DNA from: Liolophura sinensis
Lineage: Eukaryota > Mollusca > Polyplacophora > Chitonida > Chitonidae
Assembly: GCF_032854445.1 (NCBI RefSeq)
Contig: NC_088297.1
Span: 18,179,127 to 18,243,126, forward strand
Length of the DNA stretch: 64,000 bases
Direction of reading: 5' to 3'
A program made the position numbers and the translations under genes. The first letter of the stretch is position 1; every line of letters begins with the position of its first letter. Shown here piece after piece: positions 1 through 9,619 of this stretch. The notes under the pieces were generated by a model. It searched no databases. It saw only the letters and a program-made list of their open reading frames with translations, and was not told the DNA's origin.

Positions 1-375
1 GAGATTTGAAAGGAGGTTTGAAGACACTAGTGCTACATGTATTTCCAAATGTAAGGAAAACACTGTAGAAATTACGGCTGCATGTACATGCGCTTAAAAG
101 ATGGGAACTGTAAATTTCTTTAAATAGGTCTAGTAAATACTTATAATGTAATGGTATGCCCTACCACGCTTGGTGGAGTTTTCAATGTTAATGTTAAGTA
201 AGTTACTTAAGTTTTACGAGCATCTTTGCTGTGCAAAAAAAATTATAGCACAAAGTTCATGTCTTGGTCTTTGTATTATTGCCATTCTTTCTACGCTTTG
301 TAATCAACATTACCTTTTAACTATACATATGAATTTATCACTTAGATGTGGAGACACTTACATGTAATTTCTGGG

Positions 376-700
376 CCGTCATTTCAGCATAATTTAAAAA
401 TTTTTCACTTTAATGCTCATAACTTACTTGCTCAAAGTAAGGACAACCTCTCCTCTTATTCTAAACTGGATGAGGCCTACATTTTATGTAACCGATATAA
501 TTATGATATTATATATGTCTCACATATACCCAATGAAATAGTGAACCTAAATGGATACCGTATAGAACGAAAAGATAGAGACCGTCGTGGGGGTGGCGTA
601 GCGATTTATTATCGCACAATGACAATGGGACTGAGCGATCTTCGGGCAGACCATTCTAAGTATGTTATTATTGATGATACTTCATTTCGTTATATTTCGT
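376..700 (+). pseudogene. LINE endonuclease fragment (APE/EEP type)
   Basis: The translation resembles the start of the apurinic-like endonuclease of CR1/Crack/L2-type LINEs. It has 'FHFNAHNLL' near the start (usually an N-A-R-S-L motif), a KLDEAYIL segment, 'YDIIYVSH' where a 'DII..SET' motif is usual, and 'NGYRIERKDRDRRGGGVAIYYR', a near-classic signature of these enzymes. In a full element this domain nicks target DNA to prime reverse transcription. The fragment covers only about the first 110 residues; the catalytic glutamate region is degraded (SH in place of SET) and no GDFN or SDH motif follows before stops. I see no reverse transcriptase nearby, so it is a truncated fossil. Recognition is by motif only; the clade is uncertain. 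Confidence 0.6.
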
Positions 701-889
701 TATCTGAAATATGTATTCCAATATTGATACGTATGTACTTCGTTAGCTACTATAGTGTTAATTGATGCTTTGAAGAGATATCCGTAGTAGTCATTAGGCC
801 GTGAGAAATCCTCGTTAAATAAATAATTAAATTAAAATATAACTGCTTTGCATCTACGCTCTAACACTTTCCCAACACGAGAATGTGTC

Positions 890-1400
890 AATAGAGGTAG
901 ACAAGGTGTCACCATGTCTCGAGTTATTGTTTCTCACTGGATAACAGAATTAAGAGACATAACCGAGTCGCCCAAATCCTCAAACATGCCACAGTCAGAT
1001 CGGGGTGGTACACCATATAAGAACCTATCATCACTGATGAAGAGGGTTACAAGTGGAAGCCCGATCTGATCATGTTCCACAAAGAAAGAAATGTGGCAAG
1101 CATCATCGACCCGACAGTGGTGTGGGAAAGTTCTCCGAACATATTGCAGGAAGCATACCACACCACACAAGTGCGGAAATATAATCATCTCAGAAACACG
1201 GTTTCAGAGATGACAATGCGAAATGGTCAACGTCTACTGCTTCGTCATTGGAACAAGAGGCACATGGTGCCCGCTCATTGGAAGAGTAATCAAGAACCAA
1301 GAAGTAATCAAGAACCTCCAGCGCAGACTTACGTATGCCGCAACCCCATTCAGACTCGTAATAGCTTGGACATATGTGAATAGTCCACACAATTCAAGCC
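890..1400 (+). pseudogene. RLE-type LINE (R2/NeSL-like) C-terminal fossil
   Basis: Pieces in shifting frames match the C-terminal zinc knuckle plus restriction-like endonuclease of R2/NeSL/Hero-type LINEs. From left to right: an 'RHNRVAQILKHA' block (frame broken at about 1017), then 'KWKPDLIMFHKERN' followed by 'ASIIDPTVVWE' at about 1051-1131. The PD of KPDL is followed after 14 residues by D, the PD-(X)12-14-D spacing of this nuclease. Next comes a 'KVRKYNHL'-like stretch, and 'GTRGTWCP' at about 1250, resembling the RG-W block near the end of these proteins. The expected CCHC knuckle is badly decayed. These enzymes cut one specific target strand for retrotransposition. At least two frame breaks make it inactive. 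No reverse transcriptase domain precedes it. Confidence 0.55.
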
Positions 1401-2065
1401 ACTGAGAAGGTGAGAACATTCTATTAGCGGAAGATCTGTTGGTCACCCCCTGCTCACAAAAAGGTCTAGGTAGAGCAGCGAGGTACAGTGTTGGCCCGAT
1501 GTTCCCAACCATTCGCAACTGAACTTGTAACACATGAACGTCTTGTGCGGAAACACCACCTCAGTAAACAAGGAAACTCATGTAATGACGTGTCTTCACC
1601 TGCCACACACAGCTGATCTTGTCCACACCTGGAGGGAAGTTCTCTCAGCCAAATAGAGAAAAAGGTGCTAGTGGGATCTCTGTATACATGGCGCTCTAAT
1701 ATATAACAATAATTAATATAAGATGTAGATATTTCACATGTACTTGTAGGGAAATGTGGTGTTAAGTTAATTATCCGACCTAGTTAACAGTATAACATGA
1801 ATGTCGAGGAATAGTAATCGGTATAGTTATCAAGAACATTTATACTGGAAATCGCGGGCGTACAGACATACAAATTACTTCTGCACAGACTATCGCACGA
1901 ACACACAGGATAAAGGTGGTGAAAAGCGTGGAGCACGGAGTGCACGAGGAAAGACAGATCCCACTAGACATTACCATACTGGTTCAGTACAAGTTAATAT
2001 CAGGTATGGGAAGGCTATACCGGCAGGCACAGGATCAATCGCCTGCCGCAATAACGCCGTTTGAA
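1401..2065. other. Non-coding stretch, nothing recognised
   Basis: No homologous protein, RNA gene or clear repeat was recognised. Small open frames on both strands look like chance; none has a domain-like composition. A TATA-rich, low-complexity composition predominates around 1690-1800. Confidence 0.5.
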
Positions 2066-2270
2066 GGCAATTACGGGCGGGTATTGACCCAGTAACGGGC
2101 CAGCTCCGGTAAAAATGGCTTAAATTAAGGTACTGGACCAGTACCGGCCCAATTGTGACAAGCCTGTTCCGGTGAAATGCATTGTGATATACCGGTATCG
2201 GGCCAATACTAGCCCAGTTGTTGCAAGCATGTTCCCGTGAAATGCATTGTGGTATATACGGCATTGAAGA
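2066..2270. repeat. Dispersed GGACCAGTACCGGCCCA-type repeat, copy 1
   Basis: Two consecutive imperfect units are visible: 'ggaccagtaccggcccaatt' followed by '...ccggtgaaatgcattgtgatat', then 'cgggccaatactagcccagtt' followed by '...cccgtgaaatgcattgtggtat'. The period is about 70 bp. Similar short palindromic 'TGGRCCARTAYYGGCCCA' motifs recur at 8525-8850, around 19250-19330, at 19600 and at 55325-55625. When translated they give Gly-Pro-Ile-Leu-Gln-Tyr-like peptides, which are spurious. Confidence 0.55.
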
Positions 2271-2789
2271 ACACGTCGTCTGCAAAAGCTTCTGTGAAGA
2301 ATTTTTCCACCAAATTTGCTGTAAAAGCTGTAATTTTACTCAAATAATTTCATATCAGTTCAGTACGTTATTATATAAATTTCGGTGATGGTAACTAGTA
2401 CCCTTTATATCAGGTTATTTTTCGGGAAATGAGATCTTCCAACAACAGCAACGTGTACATGTTAATGTGTCCACATACAAATTTATCTGAAACAGAATCT
2501 CTTACTGGACCAAGAGGTGAAGAATAAATAGGGAAATTAAAAATCACCTTACTAATATTGGCGCATATAAGACCACATCTAGCTTAAATAAGGTCACACT
2601 TCAAGACAGCGCCTGTACTAAGCAGCCAGCTGAGGTGAGGTGAGTAGGCCTGGTGTGGGAATTTATATGTTTCGGACGAGGACCATAGCAGCGACACTAA
2701 TACCTTTTATACTCTTAACAGCTCTGCCGATTATGTAGCCTCTAATTCCTAAGTAGAAAGTTCAGACACAGCAGATGAAGAAACACAAA

Positions 2790-4084
2790 TTGAAATCCAC
2801 CTTGCTTTAAAATTGGGGATGTGGGCCACACAAAATAATATTCCTCATGTAGCATTAGGGGAACTCCTAACCATTCTACGAAACGATTACCCGTCATTAC
2901 CCAAGTATCCTAGGACTCTTTTAAGTAGAGGTTAAGTTTATGGTATAAAAACAATTACTGGTGGATCTTACTATTATTTTGGTATTGAAAGCTGTCTCAT
3001 TCAACGACTTAAAAGGGACACAAAATTAAGAAACTCAAATCCCTAATCTGCAGATAAATACTGATGGTTTGCCACTTTGCAGCATCAGAGCAGCATCACT
3101 TTGGCCTATATTAGATATGGTTCAAAACATGACTAAGCCAAAGCCATTTACCATAGGCTTATCTTTAGGCAAGGAACAACCAACAGAAATTGATGAGTTT
3201 TTGGAGGATTTTATTCAGGAATATGAAAGGTTGCAAATGGTAGGAATACACCATGAAGGACGAACGTACATGGTATTAATTAAATCGTTTGTGTGTGATG
3301 AATCAGCGCGTGCATTTGTTAAGCGGCTCAAATCGCACTCAGGTTATTCAAGCTGTGAAAAGCTCACACAAGGGGTGTATGATGGAAAGATAACATTCCC
3401 CGAAACTAACGCTCCGCTAAGGACTAATGAACACTTAGAGAAACAGCAAGACAAGGCTTACCATACAGGAAAAAGTCCACTAACCAAAATATTTGCATGA
3501 TGTCGTGTTTTCCTATCGATTATATGCACTAGTAAGTCTCGGAGTGATGCGCCGTCTGTTGATCTTGCTCGTTTGGGGATTCAAGTGAAAACTGAAATAT
3601 CAAATGCCCTGATACAGTTAGTAAAACAGATACCATGGGAATTTTCAAGGAAGCCTCGTTCACTTTGGATTTATGGAAAGCTACAGAATTCCGCCTGTTC
3701 CTCTTCTATACTGGCATAGTCGTGTTGAAGGGAAATGCAGCGGGTGAAATATACATTAACTTTCTGCTACTCTCAGTTGGTGTCAGCATACGTTTGAATC
3801 CAGTCCTGTGTGAAAGCCTCACAGATTATGTGCACCAGCTTCTTGAACATTTTGTCAAGCATTTTTCACAGGTCTACGGTAACAACCAAGTAGCATATAA
3901 TGTAAAGAACTTGGTTCACCTGGCAGAGGACGTAAAATTACATGGCCCGCTCGACACAATGTCTGCCTTGCCTTATGAGAACTTTCAAAATTCTCTCAAA
4001 GAGACTTGTCAGAAAGCAATCTCTGCCGTTAGAGCAGATAATATTGCGATTAAGAGAGCAGTCAAACTTTGTAAATATAAGTGA
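2790..4084 (+). pseudogene. Tnp2-like (EnSpm/CACTA-type) transposase relic, copy 1
   Basis: The segment reads, with several frame breaks, as the invertebrate Tnp2-like transposase family, related to the Transposase_21/DUF4218 proteins of CACTA elements. In order: an N-terminal helix block ('KLGMWATQNNIPH...LLTILRNDYPSLPKYPRTLL', 2808-2930), 'TGGSYYYFG' (about 2958), 'NTDGLPL' (about 3057; the aspartate is the usual first catalytic residue), 'KPFTIGLSLGKEQP', 'FVCDESARAFVKRLKSHSGYSSCE' (second acidic motif, about 3288-3360), 'YHTGKSPL', then 3635-4084 with 'LWKATEFRLFLFYTG', 'VYGNNQVAYNVKNLVHL' and 'GPLDTMSALPYENF', a DUF4218-like block. Stops and indels, including a gap at about 3500-3630, rule out an intact protein. 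A second relic lies at 26220-27760, and the two share downstream exon-like segments. Confidence 0.65.
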
Positions 4085-4286
4085 GGAATCTTCTGCTGAT
4101 GGTAAACTGTTAGTCAGAGAAAAACATTCAAATGGACCTGTTCCAAAACAAACATGGCTGGAAATCTGTTCCCAATACAATGGAGTAAATATGAGTGCAT
4201 TTTGCATAACTACAAACACAGGTATTGGTATAAGAATGGTATATTACATGCTATATACCAAAGTTTTATCGCCTTATCTCACACAG

Positions 4287-4381
4287 ATACATACCAGGAT
4301 GGAGACGTAAACCGAGGAAAGCTGAAGATACATCCGATTTACAGAAGGACGCTGAAGAAGATTTGGGAGAGGAAGTAGAAG
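4287..4381 (+). pseudogene. Exon-like segment after transposase copy 1
   Basis: It begins after 'tatctcacacag', a good 3' splice site, and ends before 'gtgcaa'. It encodes 'TYQDG' and, one frame over, 'RKPRKAEDTSDLQKDAEEDLG'. The corresponding segment of copy 2 (28594-28684) has the same acceptor context and 'TYEDGRRKLRLAEDTSDTQ'. The match shows both genes once had this exon; a one-base indel separates the frames here. The acidic/basic sequence suggests a linker region; no function is assigned. Confidence 0.5.
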
Positions 4382-4485
4382 GTGCAATTTCATTTATTCA
4401 TATGGACACTTGCTAGCGAATTAAGGTTTCTAAGAACCTAATGGGCTGTAATAGTGTTGTACTATATCATGTGCATTCTTTACAT

Positions 4486-4888
4486 GTGTTATGTGCACGA
4501 CTGTTGTCAGTTTCTTAATTTAGCTTGCCACTGTTTACATACGCTGAGCTCAGCGTCTGCTGTCTGCCTATACCTTAGAATATTCCAGAATGCGCTCAGT
4601 TCGGTGCCTGTTTGTTTACATCAAGTGTTCAGGAATTTTCTTATTCTAAACAATTCCACCAGGCTATATAAAACCTATGAAAGCAGGTCAAAAAGGAAGA
4701 GAATAGAGAATTATTGAGAGTTTTGGATACTATCGCTGTGTATTACTTTAGTAGGCCTTTTGTGCTGAATTTTGGTGTCTTTATAGCCTCTGGCTTTGTT
4801 ATATCTCCACCGAGCACTTGTTCAGTCCAAGCTTGTATATTTGATTCGTGCTCTTTTGTACACAGTCCTTATTAGTACACGGACCCTG
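4486..4888 (+). repeat. Long direct repeat A, possible PLE pseudo-LTR
   Basis: About 400 bp starting 'gttatgtgcacgactg' and ending 'acacggaccctg', repeated with roughly 88-90% identity by eye at 5117-5472. The two copies flank the C-terminal coding tail and 3' region of a Penelope-like element. Such elements often carry tandem pseudo-LTRs, which is the simplest explanation. Copy A is joined directly to the coding tail, so the middle of the element is missing. Confidence 0.6.
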
Positions 4889-5116
4889 TTTGTCAAGGAT
4901 ACTCCATCAAACGCCTTCATTCTAAGTTTCTCAAATTTTACAATGAATATAACACTCTCGTTGGCAGGTATGGACAGAGCGTTCAGAGTCTCTGGCGATG
5001 TGCATTGTGATCAACCACATAGACGGCGCTGTTATCCCTATGTACATATCTATCACGTACATGGTATTTAACAACATAGATGGCGCTGGTTGCCCAGTGT
5101 AACCGTCTATCTTGTA
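4889..5116 (+). pseudogene. Penelope-like element 3' tail
   Basis: Bases 4889-5010 encode the last 40 or so residues of a Penelope-like reverse transcriptase ('CQGYSIKRLHSKFLKFYNEY' then '...GRYGQSVQSLWRCAL' stop). The same residues end the copy at 34696-35054 and, less well preserved, that at 30740-30850. A 3' untranslated stretch follows, with two 'acatagaYggcgctg' motifs 67 bp apart, a feature shared by all three copies. The segment is sandwiched between the direct repeats at 4486-4888 and 5117-5472. It is a 5'-truncated relic. Confidence 0.7.
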
Positions 5117-5472
5117 TTGTTATGTGCACGACTGCCGTCAGTTTCTAAATTTAGCTTGCCACTGTTTACGTACGCTGAGTTCAGCGCCTGCTGTCTGTCT
5201 CTACCTTAGAATATTCCAGAAATCGCGCAGTTCGGTGCCTGTTTGTTTACATCAAGTGTTCAGAAATTTTCTTATTCTGGACAATTCCACCAGAACAGAG
5301 AAAGGAGAATTATTGTGAGCTTGGATGCCTTTACTGTGTATTACTTTAGTAGGCCATTTGTGCTGAATTTTGGTGTCTTTATAGCCTCTGGCTTTGTTAT
5401 ATCCTATCTCCACCAAGCACTTGTTCAGTCTAAACTTGTATGTTTAATTTGTGCTCTTGTACACGGACCCTG
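5117..5472 (+). repeat. Long direct repeat B, possible PLE pseudo-LTR
   Basis: Second copy of the repeat at 4486-4888, with the same order of landmarks ('gcttgccactgtttacgtacg', 'ggtgcctgtttgtttacatc', 'agtaggccatttgtgctgaat'). Sequence after 5472 continues without a match in copy A. The predicted open frames here are hydrophobic and chance-like. Confidence 0.6.
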
Positions 5473-5866
5473 TCTGTGGAATTTTGTGTATATTTCGTCA
5501 TACACCCAGTTATACTGTGGATTTTCCCTCTTGTGAATTTGCCTCTGAGCATTTATGCCTGTGTGGTATATATTGTGGAATATATGCGTCCGTTTGGACT
5601 TGACACCGTAAGTACTTTAGTATTTGTATAGATACTGCTATCCTTTCTTGTTAAACTTAAGTACTTTAGTGTTTGTAAAAGTCTTATTATCTGCTCTTGT
5701 TAAAGCTAATAAATTGTTGTAAAATAAAATCTTCTGGTTTTGGTTACTTTTTTGTGCGGGTAAACTGTCGTGTATTTCGAACAAGCCATCTCTTTATAAT
5801 ACAGACAGTTTGGGTTGTAACACATGTTTGTGTGATATTGATCATCAGCAAAAGATTCCCTTGCAG

Positions 5867-6080
5867 ACGCAAACAAAAGAGATATTCCTCAAGCGAGAGT
5901 GATGACGACGAAGCTCTCATACCAACGCAGCCGAAGCAAAAACGTCTTAAACCTGCACTGACAGATTTTCCAGCAGTGGAATTGGAGTCGGCATTTGACA
6001 TACTCCTCCAAGGAGAGCCAGGCACATGTTTAAACCTAACACCTTGCCTGGACATCGGCGTGTTAAAACACTTCCTTTAA
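5867..6080 (+). pseudogene. Exon-like segment (Ser/Asp-rich) after transposase copy 1
   Basis: Begins after 'attcccttgcag'. It encodes 'RYSSSESDDDEALIPTQPKQKRLKPALTDFP', a serine/acidic stretch then a basic stretch. Copy 2 has the corresponding exon at 29028-29183 with 'RTYSLSDTDEE' and 'KRKRLPQAS', after an equally good acceptor. The paired conservation supports a real former exon of the transposase-derived gene. It looks like a nuclear-protein linker; no catalytic role is visible. Confidence 0.5.
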
Positions 6081-6674
6081 AGCCGTTTTGGCCTTCATGA
6101 CATTAAGATGTTATAGTGAATATCTTTCAGATATCTTAAATTTACATTCCCATGATATATTAGGAAATGATTTTAAGATGTGTGCGAATAATTTTCACAG
6201 ATCAGAAAAACTGTACCAAAACGGCTCCTCGTATATGTCAGAGGACGATTATTTGTCTTCACGTACGCACACGAATGTCTGTTTCGACACCGAGATTTAA
6301 AACGGATTCAGTCTGAACTCTAACGATTAGCCACGTGTTGGACAGTTGACTAACTGAACATTGACAATATGACTTATACTAAAATCCATCAAACTTCCGC
6401 CGAGACTGAATCTCAGAATCTCCTCTTGCAATAAAGAACGAAACATCACATCCACGAACAGGTGCAAGCTTGGCAGTTTTGACATGTGAAATGTGTGTGG
6501 ATTAGAAAACAAGTAGGCGCAAAAAAAAACAAAAAAACAGTGAATCCGATACAGATACTAGCACATTAGTGACCGTTTAGCAGCTGGTATTTCTTCTACG
6601 TTGATATTGTTCATTGAAATAATCACATATCATAGGTAAGTTTTGTTAATTTATTAATTTCTATTAATTTGTAG

Positions 6675-6904
6675 GCACCGCCGTTGAAATTCTGAAGGCA
6701 GCGATTGCCATAAAAGTTATCCTCGAGGACATCCTGAGGGAACATTCTTCTTAAAGAAAGCTTTTAATGAAAATACTGCAAAAGGACAGCCATGAACCGG
6801 ACACAGCTAGCATCGCGGAGGACTTTCTGCCTGTGCAGTGCTTTGAAGATCTTGACGCAATTGAGGTCAAACTCGTTCACCGCGCTACACAAACGCCTTT
6901 TTAA
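6675..6904 (+). pseudogene. Possible DUF4806-like exon
   Basis: Follows a good 3' splice site ('ttctattaatttgtag'). The frame gives 'ILKAAIAIKVILEDILREHSS', a stop, then '...EDFLPVQCFEDLDAIEVKL'. The pattern 'LP....FEDLDAIE.KL' recalls the start of DUF4806, a domain often found at the C-terminus of animal proteins that carry Tnp2-like domains. One internal stop marks it as a relic if it belongs to the gene upstream. Similarity is by memory of the pattern and is weak. Confidence 0.35.
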
Positions 6905-7164
6905 TTAACTTTTGTTTTATAACCGCTTTAGTCTGAAACACACATTTACTAATTGTTTGCTTGATGTTTTAATAAATTTCGTATACATGTTACTGTAACA
7001 TATACAGATCTTTCTCTTCGCTCACTTGAGTTGGGCGTTCCACAAACAGGGTAACTCGCTAAGTTTTCAATTTTCCTGTCTCTAAACTAAAACTGAATAT
7101 TAGCACAGATGACAAATAGTTATACATTTAAATCCTTATTTGTCTTCACCTTCAGTCCACTGAA

Positions 7165-7238
7165 TGGTTAAAATATTTCTAATTCTGCTGAAATATACAA
7201 TTGGTTAAAATATTTCTAATTCTGCTGAAATATACAAT
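7165..7238 (+). repeat. 37-bp tandem duplication
   Basis: The unit beginning 'tggttaaaatatttctaatt' occurs twice in immediate succession without a mismatch. Confidence 0.9.
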
Positions 7239-7296
7239 TTTTTTATCAATTCGGTTGTTTAGGTCCATTGTCTTAGCCTCATAGGTGGCTCGTCTG

Positions 7297-7349
7297 TAAA
7301 ATCCCATGAGTGGTAACCTTTATAAATAGTAGAACTGAAGGAAGCCAAA
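7297..7349 (-). pseudogene. Short PLE reverse transcriptase remnant
   Basis: The minus strand reads 'SSTIYKGYHSWDF', matching 'CSTIYKSYHSWDV' of the PLE at about 31300. At the DNA level 'cccatgagtggtaac' and 'tttataaatagtagaac' are shared. Only about 50 bp are recognisable. Confidence 0.6.
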
Positions 7350-8520
7350 TTATGTCGCAGACGCTGGGCCATGTCGTCGCCCTTAACATGAACTTGGTGG
7401 GAAACAAAGGATGGAAAGGGACCGGTGAAGTCCCGAAGAGACCATTTGGTGGACTCTATCTCTGTCATGCTGTCAGAAGTTAGAATAATTAACATTCATA
7501 TTTTCCCCCCGGGTTGCAATAACTCCACCACGTCTCCTTTTACCTCTTATTGTATGAGTGCGCGGATGCTAAAATACATCCATGTGGAGTTAAATAACAC
7601 AGTTTAATCATATCACAGTTTGAGAAATTGAGAGTATGATTCGTAAATATGTGATGTTGCTAATGAGCAATGGTCATGTGGAGTGTATCATATCACCGAT
7701 GGATAACCATTACATACGTTGTTTACAATCATATGGTTGTTAGTATCACCAGCAGAACACGTTTAAGTAGAACGTTAGTTTTACAAGGTATATTAGTTAA
7801 CATTTTCGTCTCTGTTTTATATTAGGATCGGTATTGAAGAACAGGCTGTACTCAGCAATAGCGGATCAAATTGGTCGGGGAAATCATGGGCAGACAAACA
7901 CAGCTGACAGCCAGGGAGGAAGAAGGCAGAAAGAGGTGAACAAAAGAGGGGCCAGTGAAGAAAACCATTCAAAATAACAAATTACACTGCATAAACTAGA
8001 ATGGAATAATAAACCATCGTCTAATTTTAATTCACATTTTTGGGCTTTAGTTCATCCTTTAACATTGGTAACGGTGCACTGGTCAATCTTTATTACTTCT
8101 GTATATGTTATTTCGGGTTTAGAAATAAAAAACATGCATTTGCATTATAAAGTTATAGAAACTGTTTCGACGCTTCCTTCTTATCTGCTTTCATATTATA
8201 TTGTAAAACACATATACAGATTTACAAAAGGGTGACCTAACTCCTTACATATTGAAACGCAAATTTAGTATCGGTATTCGCCAGTTACTATATTCACCCG
8301 AACTAATCGGTGATTTGTGAAGTATAGCCAGTGAATGTTCTTTGTGTACATGATCGATTGACCTTGGTTTTCCTTTCTTCCCCGTTTGCCAACAGTCGAT
8401 CTATTCGAGCAGTTTTATTCATGATCGATATTCTGGTAACTGGCTTTAATATTTTTTTATCATCAACTGTGTTTTTCTTTGTTTAATTCGCTCAGGATCA
8501 GACAGATTTATACATCTGTT
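7350..8520. other. Non-coding stretch, nothing recognised
   Basis: AT-rich sequence without a supportable coding region, RNA gene or structured repeat. Short open frames on either strand look accidental. Confidence 0.5.
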
Positions 8521-8524
8521 GTGT

Positions 8525-8850
8525 GTACTGGCTCAATTCAGGCGTCAACTGGTTACCAAAATGGGTATTAAGCGGTAGGTATGACTGGGCCGTGATGCAC
8601 AACCGCCTCTGGCCCTGTACATGTTTGATTTCGGATCGTACTGGGTTAGTTCTCCTGCGCCATATGGGCTTAGTACCGAAACATTGTCGGTACAATAACC
8701 CCAGTAACGGTCCGATTAGGGCTGTTTGTACAGGCCCAATTCAAAGCCACTGTGCACGCCGGTATGCCGCCGTACCGGCTAGCCAGAACTGGACCAGTAC
8801 CGGCCCAGTTTGTAAATGTTATCTGGGAACCGCATGGATTGCACAGGCTG
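8525..8850. repeat. Dispersed GGACCAGTACCGGCCCA-type repeat, copy 2
   Basis: Contains 'ctggaccagtaccggcccag' at about 8789 plus several weaker 'tactggctca', 'actgggccgt' and 'caggcccaatt' variants. It belongs to the same family as 2066-2270 and 55325-55625. The 118-residue open frame across it is Gly-Pro-rich because of the repeat and is not taken as a gene. Confidence 0.5.
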
Positions 8851-9211
8851 TTATGATAATTGTCACCTTACATCACTGAGAATCACAAAATTGCATGTCA
8901 AGATAGAAGTAAGGTGTGCTGAGGAAATTCGCGGGGTTTAAGGCTACAGCGTTCAGCGTGGCTCGAAGAGTTGTGGGGATATTACAGGCCAACTAGGTCA
9001 TTTTCCTTTAACACTTGATATTTCCGGCCCTGGTCAGTCCTGAGGTCCAAATATTAAGTCCCCACTTAAAGAATCTACACGGCATGTAGGCTACACACAC
9101 ACATTATGTAAGTGCGTGTGAAAATGTCGCACAGTGATAAGATTACCATATCCAACAGGTAAGCGTTAAGGTACTAAGGAATGGCGCAGTGTCAACTGAC
9201 GAAGAAAGCTA

Positions 9212-9371
9212 TGTTTAGGTCTGCGGGCTTAGCATAATGTCATACAACCGACGACCGAATACTGCAACACATACGACTTTAATTGACTCGTGTACTCGCT
9301 ACTACATTAAGTGCGCTTGGGTCACACTGAAATTGTGGATCTAGATCATGTACATCGACATATCCATAACA
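9212..9371 (-). repeat. 3' LTR of the gypsy element
   Basis: 160 bp; in element orientation it runs TGTTATGG...CCTAAACA. Compared with the LTR at 14030-14189 I count five substitutions, three clustered near 9236-9240. It is short for an LTR but well delimited by the AGCTA duplication. Confidence 0.92.
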
Positions 9372-9392
9372 TCTCCCTTTTCCTAAAGAGAA
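9372..9392 (-). other. Polypurine tract of the gypsy element
   Basis: On the minus strand, immediately before the 3' LTR, the sequence is AGGAAAAGGGAGA, a purine run in the place where plus-strand DNA synthesis is primed in LTR elements. Confidence 0.7.
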
Positions 9393-9619
9393 GTTTAAAT
9401 TAACTCATAATTCTTTGTGTTTTGCTTTAAGTTGCAATGATCATCAAATAAATCACTGTCCATGATAAACAAATAAACTGTTCGCATATCAATAAGCAAG
9501 CCTTGCTTTAAAGTCATTGACAATAAACATGAAGCCTTACATGTAACTTTAACTCAATTTTAAACCAAAAAATATAGCTTCATGCAGCCAATGTTAACTG
9601 TCTGATTCAAATTGTCAAA

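Noticed and set aside
1971-2285. 104-residue minus-strand frame
   Set aside because: Its Gly-Pro/Ser content is produced by the GGACCA/GGCCCA repeat; not a protein family.
5697-5866. N-terminal part of the frame starting at 5697
   Set aside because: It precedes a clear 3' splice site at 5866 and is hydrophobic, intron-like translation; only the segment after the acceptor is kept.
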